Assembly: GCA_964448105.1 (NCBI GenBank)
Contig: CAYUVK010000027.1
Coordinates: 1-50,138, forward strand
DNA: 50,138 bases
Source of the DNA: CAVQBP01 sp964448105
GTDB taxonomy: Bacteria; Bacteroidota; Ignavibacteria; Ignavibacteriales; Ignavibacteriaceae
Reading direction: 5' to 3'
The notes beneath the pieces are model-generated. The model was not told where the DNA came from, made no database searches, and was given only the letters and a program-made list of their open reading frames with translations. Position numbers and translations under genes: made by a program. Positions 26,202 through 34,448 of the stretch are shown in pieces (positions within the stretch are counted from its first letter, which is position 1; each line of letters opens with the position of its first letter).

Positions 26202-28301
26202 ATGAAAGAAAAACAAAAGAAAATTTTTTTAAGATTATTTATAAAATCACGTAATTTAAAAAGGAAACTACAGAAAAAAGCATCTAAAATTTTTGTTGCC
26301 GATTATACAACATTTACAGTTATTTCTGTTGTAATCGGAATAGTGGTAGGATTAGGTGCTACGATTTTTCATAATGCAATAGAATACTTTAACGAAATTT
26401 TTTTTAGTAAATCTACGGAAGGTTTTTTCTTCTTAGGAGCTGCTGTCGTAATTCTTATTCCCGCAGCAGGGATGCTTGCCCAGGCTTTAATGATTATTTC
26501 GGCACCTGATACGGCAAAACATAAAGGTATCCTTGATGTAATTAAAGCAGTCGCTTTAAGGGGTGGATTTATTCCATTAAGGATAACATTTTTCCATGTA
26601 ATTGCGCCAATAATTTGTATAAGTACAGGGGGTACAGTTGGGCCTGAGGGTCCTGCAGCTCAACTTGGCGGGGGACTTGCCAGTAAATTAAGCAGCCTTT
26701 TGAGAATTTCTGAAGAACGAATAAGAATATTTACTGCGGCCGGGGCCGGGGCTGCTATTGCCGCAGTTTTTAATGCTCCTTTAGGAGGAGTTTTTTTTGC
26801 CCTGGAAATTATTTTATTAAATGATTTTCATGCCCCAACTTTTTCTGCTCTTATTTTAGCCACCGTTTCTGCCAGTGCCGTATCAAGACTTTTTCTTGGT
26901 AATGAATCCGTTTTTCATTTCCATATAGAGAAAGTGAATTATTCTTACCTTTATCTGTATGCAGTTCTGGGTTTGTTGGCAGGAATAATTTCTTTTCTAT
27001 TTATACGGTATGCGAATTGGACACAGATTTTATTCAGGAATAAGATATATAAAAAAAGAATTCCGCAATGGGCTGTAATGGTTTTTGTAGGATTGATGGT
27101 AGGAGTAAGCGGATATTTTTTTAAGGAAATTTTCGGTATTGGCTATGCTGCTATAAATGAGATTTTGAAGAGCTCATTAACATGGCAGATTGTGCTAATT
27201 TTACTTGCTTTAAAATTTATTTTGGTCCCGCTAATTTTAAGTTCAGGAGGATTCGGAGGATTATTTGCTCCTTCACTTTTTATGGGAGCATGCTTTGGAT
27301 ATCTTTTTGCTTTTACATTTAATTCGGTTTGGGGTCTTAATTTAGATACTACTAAATTTATTCTGGTTGGAATGGGGGCAATGCTCGGCGGAGCTAATAC
27401 AATTCCTATATCATCTATTTTAATAATTTTTGAAATGACACAGGATTATACTTTTATTCTCCCGTTGATGCTTGCGGTAATTATAAGCACAATGTTTGTT
27501 CAGATAGCTATAAAAGGATCAGTCCAGGTAAAACATCTCGAAGCCGAAGGATTTAGAATTTCCGAGGGACGTGAAGCAAATCTTTTAAGAACTATTGCCG
27601 TAAGTGATGTTGAATTGGAAAAAATTGATCTTGTTAATGAGGAAATGCCTTTAACAGATTTAATTATAAAATTAGTCGCCAGTCCGAATAGTTCATTCTA
27701 TACAATAAATTCGAAGGGAGAATTATCCGGTATTATTACGGAAAATGAATTGAGGCCTATAATTACAGAATATGAAATAGTTAAGAATATTCTTGTAGCT
27801 AGAGATATAGCAAATCCTTCAATAACAATTATACAAACAAGTGATGATCTGGATTATGTATTAAAACTGTTTGGAAAATTAAATCTGGATCAATTTCCTG
27901 TTGTTGATTCTAATGATCCTTTAAAAGTTTTGGGAGCAGTTACAAGACAAAAGGTTATTTCAATTTATAACAGGGAAACATTAAAGGAAAACCTTGCCAG
28001 CGGTCTTGCCAAAGAATTGAAGACTATCGACAGGAGCACTCCTACAAAAATAGCAGCCGGTTATTCAATAATGGAAGTCTCTTTACCGGATTCTTTCATA
28101 GGTAAAAGCCTGTCTGAACTTAAGTTAAGAAATAATTTTGGTTTGGAAGTTTTAATGATAAAACACTTAAAAGAATTTCTTGATAATAAAGGTGAGCCGG
28201 AAATAGTTACTCCTGATCCGCATTATAGTCTAAAATTGTCAGATCGCATCGTAGTATTCGGAGAAGATAAAAAGTTAAATGCTTTTCTTAAGTCCAGTTA
28301 A
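26202..28301 (+). CDS. ClC-family chloride channel or exchanger with CBS and TrkA-C domains
   Basis: Chloride (or fluoride/proton) transport protein. Residues about 30-450 form the multi-helix ClC core. Its selectivity motifs are STGGTVGPEGPAAQLG (contains the gating Glu of the GxEGP type, about 148), and SSGGFGGLFAPSLFMGACFG (GxFxP, about 350). A CBS pair follows (about 465-600), then a TrkA-C-like regulatory domain to residue 699 (PDSFIGKSLSELKLRNNFGL). Both cytoplasmic domains are common in bacterial ClC proteins of this group. It is the last rightward gene before the dif site. Confidence 0.92.
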   Translation: MKEKQKKIFLRLFIKSRNLKRKLQKKASKIFVADYTTFTVISVVIGIVVGLGATIFHNAIEYFNEIFFSKSTEGFFFLGAAVVILIPAAGMLAQALMIISAPDTAKHKGILDVIKAVALRGGFIPLRITFFHVIAPIICISTGGTVGPEGPAAQLGGGLASKLSSLLRISEERIRIFTAAGAGAAIAAVFNAPLGGVFFALEIILLNDFHAPTFSALILATVSASAVSRLFLGNESVFHFHIEKVNYSYLYLYAVLGLLAGIISFLFIRYANWTQILFRNKIYKKRIPQWAVMVFVGLMVGVSGYFFKEIFGIGYAAINEILKSSLTWQIVLILLALKFILVPLILSSGGFGGLFAPSLFMGACFGYLFAFTFNSVWGLNLDTTKFILVGMGAMLGGANTIPISSILIIFEMTQDYTFILPLMLAVIISTMFVQIAIKGSVQVKHLEAEGFRISEGREANLLRTIAVSDVELEKIDLVNEEMPLTDLIIKLVASPNSSFYTINSKGELSGIITENELRPIITEYEIVKNILVARDIANPSITIIQTSDDLDYVLKLFGKLNLDQFPVVDSNDPLKVLGAVTRQKVISIYNRETLKENLASGLAKELKTIDRSTPTKIAAGYSIMEVSLPDSFIGKSLSELKLRNNFGLEVLMIKHLKEFLDNKGEPEIVTPDPHYSLKLSDRIVVFGEDKKLNAFLKSS

Positions 28302-28335
28302 AACAAAAAGTTAAAATATATTCTACAACTGTAGG

Positions 28336-28349
28336 CGGACAATTGTCCG
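28336..28349. repeat. 14-bp perfect palindrome overlapping the dif left arm
   Basis: CGGACAATTGTCCG is a perfect palindrome. Its last seven bases belong to the XerC-type arm of dif (28343-28353). A second small palindrome-like word, CTACAACTGTAG (28323-28334), sits directly to its left. These might widen the recombinase or accessory-factor binding area. Confidence 0.5.
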
Positions 28350-28370
28350 ATAATGTATATTATGTAAACT
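28343..28370 (+). other. dif: dif chromosome-dimer resolution site
   Basis: 28-bp Xer target. Left (XerC-type) arm TTGTCCGATAA (28343-28353), 6-bp centre TGTATA (28354-28359), right (XerD-type) arm TTATGTAAACT (28360-28370). The central 16 bases ATAATGTATATTATGT are identical to E. coli dif; overall 20 of 28 positions match it. The right arm is identical to the one I recall for Bacillus subtilis dif. It lies between convergent genes exactly where gene direction flips, as expected at the replication terminus. The comparison is from memory of published dif sequences, not a search. Confidence 0.9.
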
Positions 28371-28448
28371 ACTATTATCCTACAAATTCACATCCTTTTA
28401 ACTTTGTATAATATCAGCCGTATTCCCTTTTTGAATGAGTAAATATTT

Positions 28449-28655
28449 TTATGCAAGACCGGAAAATTTTAAGTACAAGTAAATAACAAATGCAAGTATA
28501 ACCAACCAAAATAAAGGGTTTCGGTTTTTCCTTAATGCTTTTGTCTTTCTTGTAAATCCCAATCTTCGTTTTATTTTTTCATCTTTATCGGTTTGAGGAT
28601 TATAGAACCTGGGAGTATAATCGAAAACCCGGTGACGTGGTTTTTTCATTAGCAT
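28449..28655 (-). CDS. Small basic single-pass membrane protein, unknown
   Basis: 68-aa protein with a strongly basic first half (RVFDYTPRFYNPQTDKDEK, RRLGFTRKTKALRKNRN) and one C-terminal hydrophobic helix (about residues 47-65, LFWLVILAFVIYLYLKF). It is not recognised as a known family. A strong ribosome binding site AAGGGAGGA (minus strand, 28669-28661) overlaps the ftsY stop and supports the ATG at 28655. It is the last gene of the leftward ftsY operon and the nearest gene on the right of dif. Confidence 0.7.
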   Translation of the reverse strand: MLMKKPRHRVFDYTPRFYNPQTDKDEKIKRRLGFTRKTKALRKNRNPLFWLVILAFVIYLYLKFSGLA

Positions 28656-28667
28656 AAAATTCCTCCC

Positions 28668-29612
28668 TTAATTAGTTTCAAAAATAGCGGATACAAATAA
28701 ATTCGGATCAAAAGTCTGTAAATCATCAATACCTTCACCAACACCAATATACTTTACGGGGATTTTTTGTTTCGCTGCAATTTGAAATATAACTCCGCCT
28801 TTAGCAGTACCATCTAACTTTGTAACAATTAAACCGGTAATATCGGTTACTTTAGAAAATTCTTGAGCTTGAATTATAGCATTTTGCCCGGTGGTACCAT
28901 CCAGGACCAATAATGTTTCATTGGGAGCATATGGGAGCACTTTAGCAGAGACTCTTTTTATTTTTTGAAGTTCTTCCATTAAATGAGATTTATTATGTAA
29001 ACGTCCGGCCGTATCTATTAAAACGACATCATATTTTTCGTTAACAGCCTTTTTTATTGTATCAAAAGCGACTGAGGAGGGATCAGAACCTTTTTTATTT
29101 TGGACAATTTCCACACCGGCTCTTTCCGCCCAAATATACAGCTGTTCATTGGCTGCAGCCCGGTATGTATCGGCTGCTCCTACAATCACCTTTAAGTTTG
29201 CATTTTTATAGTTATGAGCCAACTTCCCTATCGTAGTGGTTTTACCAACCCCGTTTACTCCTACAATTAAAATAACATAAGGTTTGTATTTATCAATATT
29301 ATTATTTGCGTTTTTATTTTCAGTACCCATTTCAAGTGCTAGTGTCAATTCTTTTTTTATTGAATCGATTATAGTAGAATCTTTCCTGTTCTTTTCTATG
29401 GTATTGAAATATCTTGCGCGATCAATAATTTTAGTAGTAAGATCAAAACCAATATCCGAAGTAACTAGTATTTCTTCAATTTCATCGAATGTTTTTTCAT
29501 CTATAACAGCGCGACCCGTAACCAATTCATTAATACCGTTTAACATCTTCTTTCTTGTTTTAGAAAGACCGCTTTTCAACTTTTCAAAATTAAAATTATC
29601 AAATAGACCCAT
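28668..29612 (-). CDS. ftsY: Signal recognition particle receptor FtsY
   Basis: SRP-type GTPase that docks ribosome-SRP complexes at the membrane for protein insertion. The NG domain is complete: P-loop VGVNGVGKTTTIGKLA (about residues 107-121), DTAGRLHNK, TGLIVTKLDGTAKGGVIFQI, and the C-terminal GVGEGIDDLQTFDP. The long acidic A domain of the E. coli protein is absent, giving 314 aa, which is common. It overlaps pgsA by 14 bp and is followed by the small membrane protein gene. Confidence 0.96.
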   Translation of the reverse strand: MGLFDNFNFEKLKSGLSKTRKKMLNGINELVTGRAVIDEKTFDEIEEILVTSDIGFDLTTKIIDRARYFNTIEKNRKDSTIIDSIKKELTLALEMGTENKNANNNIDKYKPYVILIVGVNGVGKTTTIGKLAHNYKNANLKVIVGAADTYRAAANEQLYIWAERAGVEIVQNKKGSDPSSVAFDTIKKAVNEKYDVVLIDTAGRLHNKSHLMEELQKIKRVSAKVLPYAPNETLLVLDGTTGQNAIIQAQEFSKVTDITGLIVTKLDGTAKGGVIFQIAAKQKIPVKYIGVGEGIDDLQTFDPNLFVSAIFETN

Positions 29613-30165
29613 AATTCTTCCGTTTTAAAAATTCCCTTGCACGGATAACATAACCTATTAATGAAGCAAAAATTAAAACAATGCTTGAAGCATAGAATGC
29701 TCTGAATACTAAGCTGCTTCTGTCAAGTTTCAATATAATTAATAATATTACAATCCCTATAATTATAACAGTAATTTTACCTAAAACATTAGAAGGTAAA
29801 ACTCTTCCTATTCTTTTGGCAACGAATATCCCGCCCAGAAATATAATTATATCTCTAAGAATTATCATTAAGAAATAATATGCCGGTATTTCTCCTATTA
29901 AATACAATTTAATTATTAATACTCCAACTGCAATTTTATCGGCGAGCGGATCAATAATTTTCCCAAATTCCGTAACTTCATTATATTTACGAGCTAAATA
30001 TCCATCTAGAATATCAGTAAAAGAAGCCACTAAACAAACAGCAAACGTAATATACCTTATATCCGGCGAATCAAAACCATCCAGCAGGAACCACAAAGGT
30101 ATAGCTAAAAGGAGCCGGAAGAAGCTAATAAAATTTGATTTAGTAAATATTTCTTTGTAATTCAT
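29599..30165 (-). CDS. pgsA: CDP-alcohol phosphatidyltransferase (PgsA type)
   Basis: Membrane enzyme, most likely CDP-diacylglycerol-glycerol-3-phosphate 3-phosphatidyltransferase, the committed step to phosphatidylglycerol. The complete CDP-alcohol phosphotransferase motif D-x2-DG-x2-AR-x8-G-x3-D-x3-D is in DILDGYLARKYNEV followed by TEFGKIIDPLADK (about residues 51-77). Five or six hydrophobic helices surround it. 188 aa is typical. The start overlaps the stop of the upstream gene by one base (TAATG) and the end overlaps ftsY by 14 bp. Confidence 0.9.
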   Translation of the reverse strand: MNYKEIFTKSNFISFFRLLLAIPLWFLLDGFDSPDIRYITFAVCLVASFTDILDGYLARKYNEVTEFGKIIDPLADKIAVGVLIIKLYLIGEIPAYYFLMIILRDIIIFLGGIFVAKRIGRVLPSNVLGKITVIIIGIVILLIILKLDRSSLVFRAFYASSIVLIFASLIGYVIRAREFLKRKNYGSI

Positions 30166-33100
30166 TATCGTTTAATTACAGCAAACTTCCCTATTTTTGA
30201 GTCTATTTCGTTATTTGAATTATCCAGCATAACAACTCTAAAAATATAAATTCCGCTGCTTAATTCAACCCCTGATTTATCTTTTAAATTATAATCAACC
30301 CCGCCATTACCATCCTTTTCTTCTAGTTCAGACATTTGTTTACCTTCCAGGTTAAATATAGTTATCTTTGCTCTTTGCGGGAGATTTGCAAAAGTAACTT
30401 TCCCTCCCCCATTCTCTATTCTAGCAGGATTAGGATAAACGTATACATCAGATAGATTTTTTGCATAATCAGACAAAACTATATTCCCGCCGGCACCATT
30501 GTTTATGGTAATACTTCCGTCTGAAACAGAAGAAATAACATTTGCAATTTTTAATTTGTACTCCTTCCCTATCGAACCTACCGGCTTTTTACCGTCTAGC
30601 TTTATATATATAACTTTGGGATCAACTTGATCAACTTCTACACTGCTTATATTGTTCTGTGGTTCAAATGAATAATTATTGATGTCAACTGCACTGCTTT
30701 TGTCAACATCAAGATTGAAAATAATTTTTATTAAATAAGAATTTAATATCTCATAAGAACTGATGAAAAATTCTTTAGTTGATTTTACCGAATCCACATT
30801 GAATCCAACTGTATCGTTCGGAATAAATGAGCCATAGAGATCTTTCAATCCTTCAACATAAAGATAGTTTTTGCCGATTGGCAAATTACTTTTATAATAT
30901 ATTGTATAGGAATATTGACTTGAAGGATCCGCTGAATTCGGGGCACCAATCCCCATAATTTCAAATGAATTTAAATTATCAACGGTTATATTAATTTTTT
31001 CCGAAAAATCAATTTCAACTGAATTTTGACTAATGCTTTTTGTTCCGATTACTTTGCCGGGGACATGAGAAAAAACACTTACAACAGAACTTATGTTCGA
31101 TTTGGGAAATTGTTTTGATGCATCGTAAGCCTGAACAGAATAAAAATAGTATATTCCTTTTAAAAGATTTTTATCGATAAATTCAATCCGGTTTGTAGAA
31201 TCAAACAGAGTTAAATTACTTATATCTGCACCCCGGTAGATATAAAATTTATCCCCCCTCCCTTCCCATGAAAGCCTTATAGTTGAAGAATCCAAACTAT
31301 AACCAAATAAATTTATGGGCGCACTGGCTTTTTTACTTATTGTAAATTCTGAAAAAGTAATTTTGTTATTTGTCGGGAATGCAATTTCTTGAACTCCATT
31401 TTGATTCAAATCTCCAATAAAAATAGAATTGGAATTAATATTTTCTTTATAAGAAATAATATCGTTATTACCATTGTTATATTTAAAGATATAAGAATAA
31501 GGGTAAGTAAAAAGGATTAACTCGTCTTTGCCGTCATTATCAATATCTGCAAAACGAATGCTGTTATCTGCTTTCTGGAAAGAAGAATTAAATTCCGAAG
31601 CTGCATCAATAAATGCTTGATCATAAAGCACATTAATTGAATCCGAAATTATATTAAATATTAAAAGACGGTAAAACGGAGCAGCATCTATATCTGTAAT
31701 TGAATGAAGCAAGACTGCGAGCTCCTTTTTTCCGTCACCATTATAATCGCCGGATGTTAGATATGAAGATGAGCTGAGAAAACCGGTAGAGAACACTTTT
31801 CCTTGTACAAAATTATCCGGACCAGCAACCTTATAATCAAAAATATCGCCGTCTTTATCGACCATCCATATCTCATTTTTTCCATCACCATCCAAATCAG
31901 CAATCACTGCATGGGGAGAATCGTATATATTTCCTTCCATACCTTTAGGAGAAAAATTAACAAGTTTTATAGGATCGGTAACTTTCAAATCATTTGTAAC
32001 TTTCCAAACGGTAATTGATGAATCACTGCTTACTGCCAGCACTTCAGTTTTTCCGTCATTATCAATATCCTGTGCAAGGATCGGCCAGAAAGAACTTGAA
32101 GTGTCTGAATATGTTTGAACAAATTTTGATGATGTAGAATTTTCTTGTTCTAATAAGTAGCCATTGTACACAAATAAGCCCAGTATATCTTTTTGACCAT
32201 TGTGGTTAAAATCTCCGTAATCTTGCACAATAATATTCTTTAATGAATCAATTTTTTCAAAAGAATTATTTGATAATTTATAGAATCCGGTTGTTGCAAG
32301 GTCGTTCACGCTTCTAAAAGCAACTTCATTAGAATCACCGGAAGTAATATATAAAGGATTTTGATAAATGCTACCTGGCGGTAAGTTATATGAAAGTTCA
32401 TATTCGGCTGCATTGTTTATGTTAAATGATGAACTAAACTCAAAATAATTTCCTTTATTGTCTATTACAGTTTTTAACCCGGCTAAATTTTCAGCTTCAA
32501 AATATACATCATAAGTACTGTTTGTTTTAATTAATTCTCTCGGGATAAATCCATAATGATATTGCTTTACGAACCTGTTATTTATATTAAACCCATCAAG
32601 TGTTATAAAATCAAAATTAGTTGATCCGTTCAGCCTGTAATACATACGTGCAGTACTTAGCTCATCAGTATAAAGCACTGCTAATATTGTTGAAACATTT
32701 CCATAAAATGCCGGTCCCCTTGAAATCAATTGAATTATTGGCGGAGCACGCATAATATAAAAGTTGGTTCTTTCTTCCATAGTCCTGCCGTTACTTAAGT
32801 ACACAACAAGACGAAGATCATAAACAGTATCCGGCAGCGACTTAGCATCGAGTGTGTAAATATTTTTATTAGCAAATTGGTATTGTCCGTTTTGAAAAAG
32901 TGGAGTCCAGTTGTCGGGATTTAATCCTATACCGTAATAAAGATCATATTTCAAAAAATATGGCGATAGAATTGAAGCAGATATTTGAAGTGTATCGCGG
33001 TTTGTCGCAAAATCCTGCCTTGGATAATTAAATTTAATAACAGAAGGTGCATTTATGCTTAATGCTTTATAAAGATTTAACCTCCCTGCTCCGCTCCTTG

Positions 33101-34448
33101 AATCCCAGCCAGGCTGTTCGATGTCATCAGAAGTAGATTTCAAAATTTGTTTAACCTCCTCATTAGTATAATTCCCTAATGATAGAATCAAACTTGCAGC
33201 AGCTGAAACAAACGGGGCTGATGCAGAAGTACCGCTTACGACTGAATATCCGCCATCTTTTGAAGTTGATAAAATTAATGTTCCCGGGGCAACTAAGTCC
33301 AAAGTAGAACCATAACTCGAGCTTGAAGCAATATAATCATCTTCAGTTGAATTACCCACACTTATCACTTCAGAATACCCGGAAGGATAATGTGCTTCAT
33401 CGTTCCCGGAATTACCTGAACTTGCAACCAGCACTATATTTTTTGAATATGCATATTTAATAACATCTTTAAGAACATATGAAAATGAAACATCGCCGAA
33501 ACTCATATTAATTACTTTTACTCCCATCTTAACGGCATATAATATAGCAGATGCTACATCATCTTCATCTCCGACACCGGTAGGATCAAAAGCACGTATA
33601 TTTAATATTTTAATTTTAGGTGCTACACCTGCAACCCCGCTAATATTATTTGTTTCAGCCCCGGCAATTCCAGCAATTGCAGTTCCATGTCCGTGCTCAT
33701 CATTGGGATCATTATCCCAATTTAAATAATCTCCCGCTGTAGAATCAAAAGGAAAACCGACACGGTTGGTAAAATCCCACCCCATATAATCATCAACAAA
33801 GCCGTTATGATCATCGTCTATCCCGTTAAATCTTTTATCTTCACCATTTTTGTCTAAACCAATTTCTCCCGGATTATAATAGATTTTATTTTTCAAATCA
33901 GGATGCTTATAATCTATTCCTGTATCAATTATTCCTAGAAGAACAGAATCAGAACCCTGGGTAATATTCCAGGCATCAAAGGCTTGTATTTTGTTTAATC
34001 CCCATTGCCCGGATACAAGACTATCATTAGGAATATAATCAATTTTATAGGTATTTGATCGCTGAACAAACTCTACAGAAGGGTCAGTTCTTATTGCATT
34101 TAAAAAAGAAACGGAATCAGCAGGATTGTTAATAGTCACTTTTATAATTCTTGAAAGTACATCATCGTTGGCACCAAGATTATTCGCAAAGTGATCGATG
34201 GAAAGTTGAACAGCCTTAAGCGGGTTTATAGTTTTTTTTAATTGATCCTTTAAAAAAAAAGATTGTGTTTTTACTTTCTCTTCAACTTCAGCTGATGAAA
34301 CATAATATTTATATTTTACAAAATAAATTACTTTGGAAAATACATCATTCTGCCCTGCTAAAGCTTCACTTTGAAAAGTAAATCGAGGTAAAAAAGCAGG
34401 AACAACTATTAAGATAATAAAAAAAAAACATAGCCCCTTAAACTTCAT
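30165..34448 (-). CDS. Secreted subtilase (S8) with VCBS-like repeats and T9SS sorting domain
   Basis: 1427-aa secreted serine protease. Export signal (about 1-32), a prodomain-like region, then the S8 domain with the catalytic triad: Asp in GIIDTGIDYKHPDL (about 174), His in DEHGHGTAIAGIAG (about 252), Ser in VVSGTSASAPFVSAAASL (about 408); the oxyanion Asn is in ASSGNSGND. Six or more calcium-type FG-GAP/VCBS segments follow (about 740-1060, such as DIDNDGKTEVLAV and DLDGDGKNEIWMV), then fibronectin-like parts. The last 80 residues form a type A T9SS C-terminal sorting domain (VYPNPARIENGGGKVTFANL, GIYIFRVV). It overlaps purF by 11 bp and pgsA by 1 bp: an exported surface protease inside a housekeeping operon. 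Target unknown. Confidence 0.92.
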   Translation of the reverse strand: MKFKGLCFFFIILIVVPAFLPRFTFQSEALAGQNDVFSKVIYFVKYKYYVSSAEVEEKVKTQSFFLKDQLKKTINPLKAVQLSIDHFANNLGANDDVLSRIIKVTINNPADSVSFLNAIRTDPSVEFVQRSNTYKIDYIPNDSLVSGQWGLNKIQAFDAWNITQGSDSVLLGIIDTGIDYKHPDLKNKIYYNPGEIGLDKNGEDKRFNGIDDDHNGFVDDYMGWDFTNRVGFPFDSTAGDYLNWDNDPNDEHGHGTAIAGIAGAETNNISGVAGVAPKIKILNIRAFDPTGVGDEDDVASAILYAVKMGVKVINMSFGDVSFSYVLKDVIKYAYSKNIVLVASSGNSGNDEAHYPSGYSEVISVGNSTEDDYIASSSSYGSTLDLVAPGTLILSTSKDGGYSVVSGTSASAPFVSAAASLILSLGNYTNEEVKQILKSTSDDIEQPGWDSRSGAGRLNLYKALSINAPSVIKFNYPRQDFATNRDTLQISASILSPYFLKYDLYYGIGLNPDNWTPLFQNGQYQFANKNIYTLDAKSLPDTVYDLRLVVYLSNGRTMEERTNFYIMRAPPIIQLISRGPAFYGNVSTILAVLYTDELSTARMYYRLNGSTNFDFITLDGFNINNRFVKQYHYGFIPRELIKTNSTYDVYFEAENLAGLKTVIDNKGNYFEFSSSFNINNAAEYELSYNLPPGSIYQNPLYITSGDSNEVAFRSVNDLATTGFYKLSNNSFEKIDSLKNIIVQDYGDFNHNGQKDILGLFVYNGYLLEQENSTSSKFVQTYSDTSSSFWPILAQDIDNDGKTEVLAVSSDSSITVWKVTNDLKVTDPIKLVNFSPKGMEGNIYDSPHAVIADLDGDGKNEIWMVDKDGDIFDYKVAGPDNFVQGKVFSTGFLSSSSYLTSGDYNGDGKKELAVLLHSITDIDAAPFYRLLIFNIISDSINVLYDQAFIDAASEFNSSFQKADNSIRFADIDNDGKDELILFTYPYSYIFKYNNGNNDIISYKENINSNSIFIGDLNQNGVQEIAFPTNNKITFSEFTISKKASAPINLFGYSLDSSTIRLSWEGRGDKFYIYRGADISNLTLFDSTNRIEFIDKNLLKGIYYFYSVQAYDASKQFPKSNISSVVSVFSHVPGKVIGTKSISQNSVEIDFSEKINITVDNLNSFEIMGIGAPNSADPSSQYSYTIYYKSNLPIGKNYLYVEGLKDLYGSFIPNDTVGFNVDSVKSTKEFFISSYEILNSYLIKIIFNLDVDKSSAVDINNYSFEPQNNISSVEVDQVDPKVIYIKLDGKKPVGSIGKEYKLKIANVISSVSDGSITINNGAGGNIVLSDYAKNLSDVYVYPNPARIENGGGKVTFANLPQRAKITIFNLEGKQMSELEEKDGNGGVDYNLKDKSGVELSSGIYIFRVVMLDNSNNEIDSKIGKFAVIKR

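Larger units (their letters stand above)
28307..28405. repeat. Inverted repeats placed symmetrically around dif
   Basis: AAAGTTAAAA (28307-28316) and its exact reverse complement TTTTAACTTT (28396-28405) flank dif with gaps of 26 and 25 bp, so the pair shares its centre with dif to within one base. The arms are AT-rich and could also be part of weak convergent terminators. Confidence 0.45.

Noticed and set aside
28336..28370. Palindrome region as a bidirectional terminator for the convergent ClC and small membrane genes
   Set aside because: The 14-bp palindrome leaves no room for a hairpin loop and no T-runs flank it; the dif interpretation explains the sequence better.
20058..28370. Xer recombinase plus dif as an integrated mobile element (IMEX) or integrase with att site
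   Set aside because: All genes between them are housekeeping, no second dif copy, phage or element gene was seen, and the recombinase is the standard chromosomal type.
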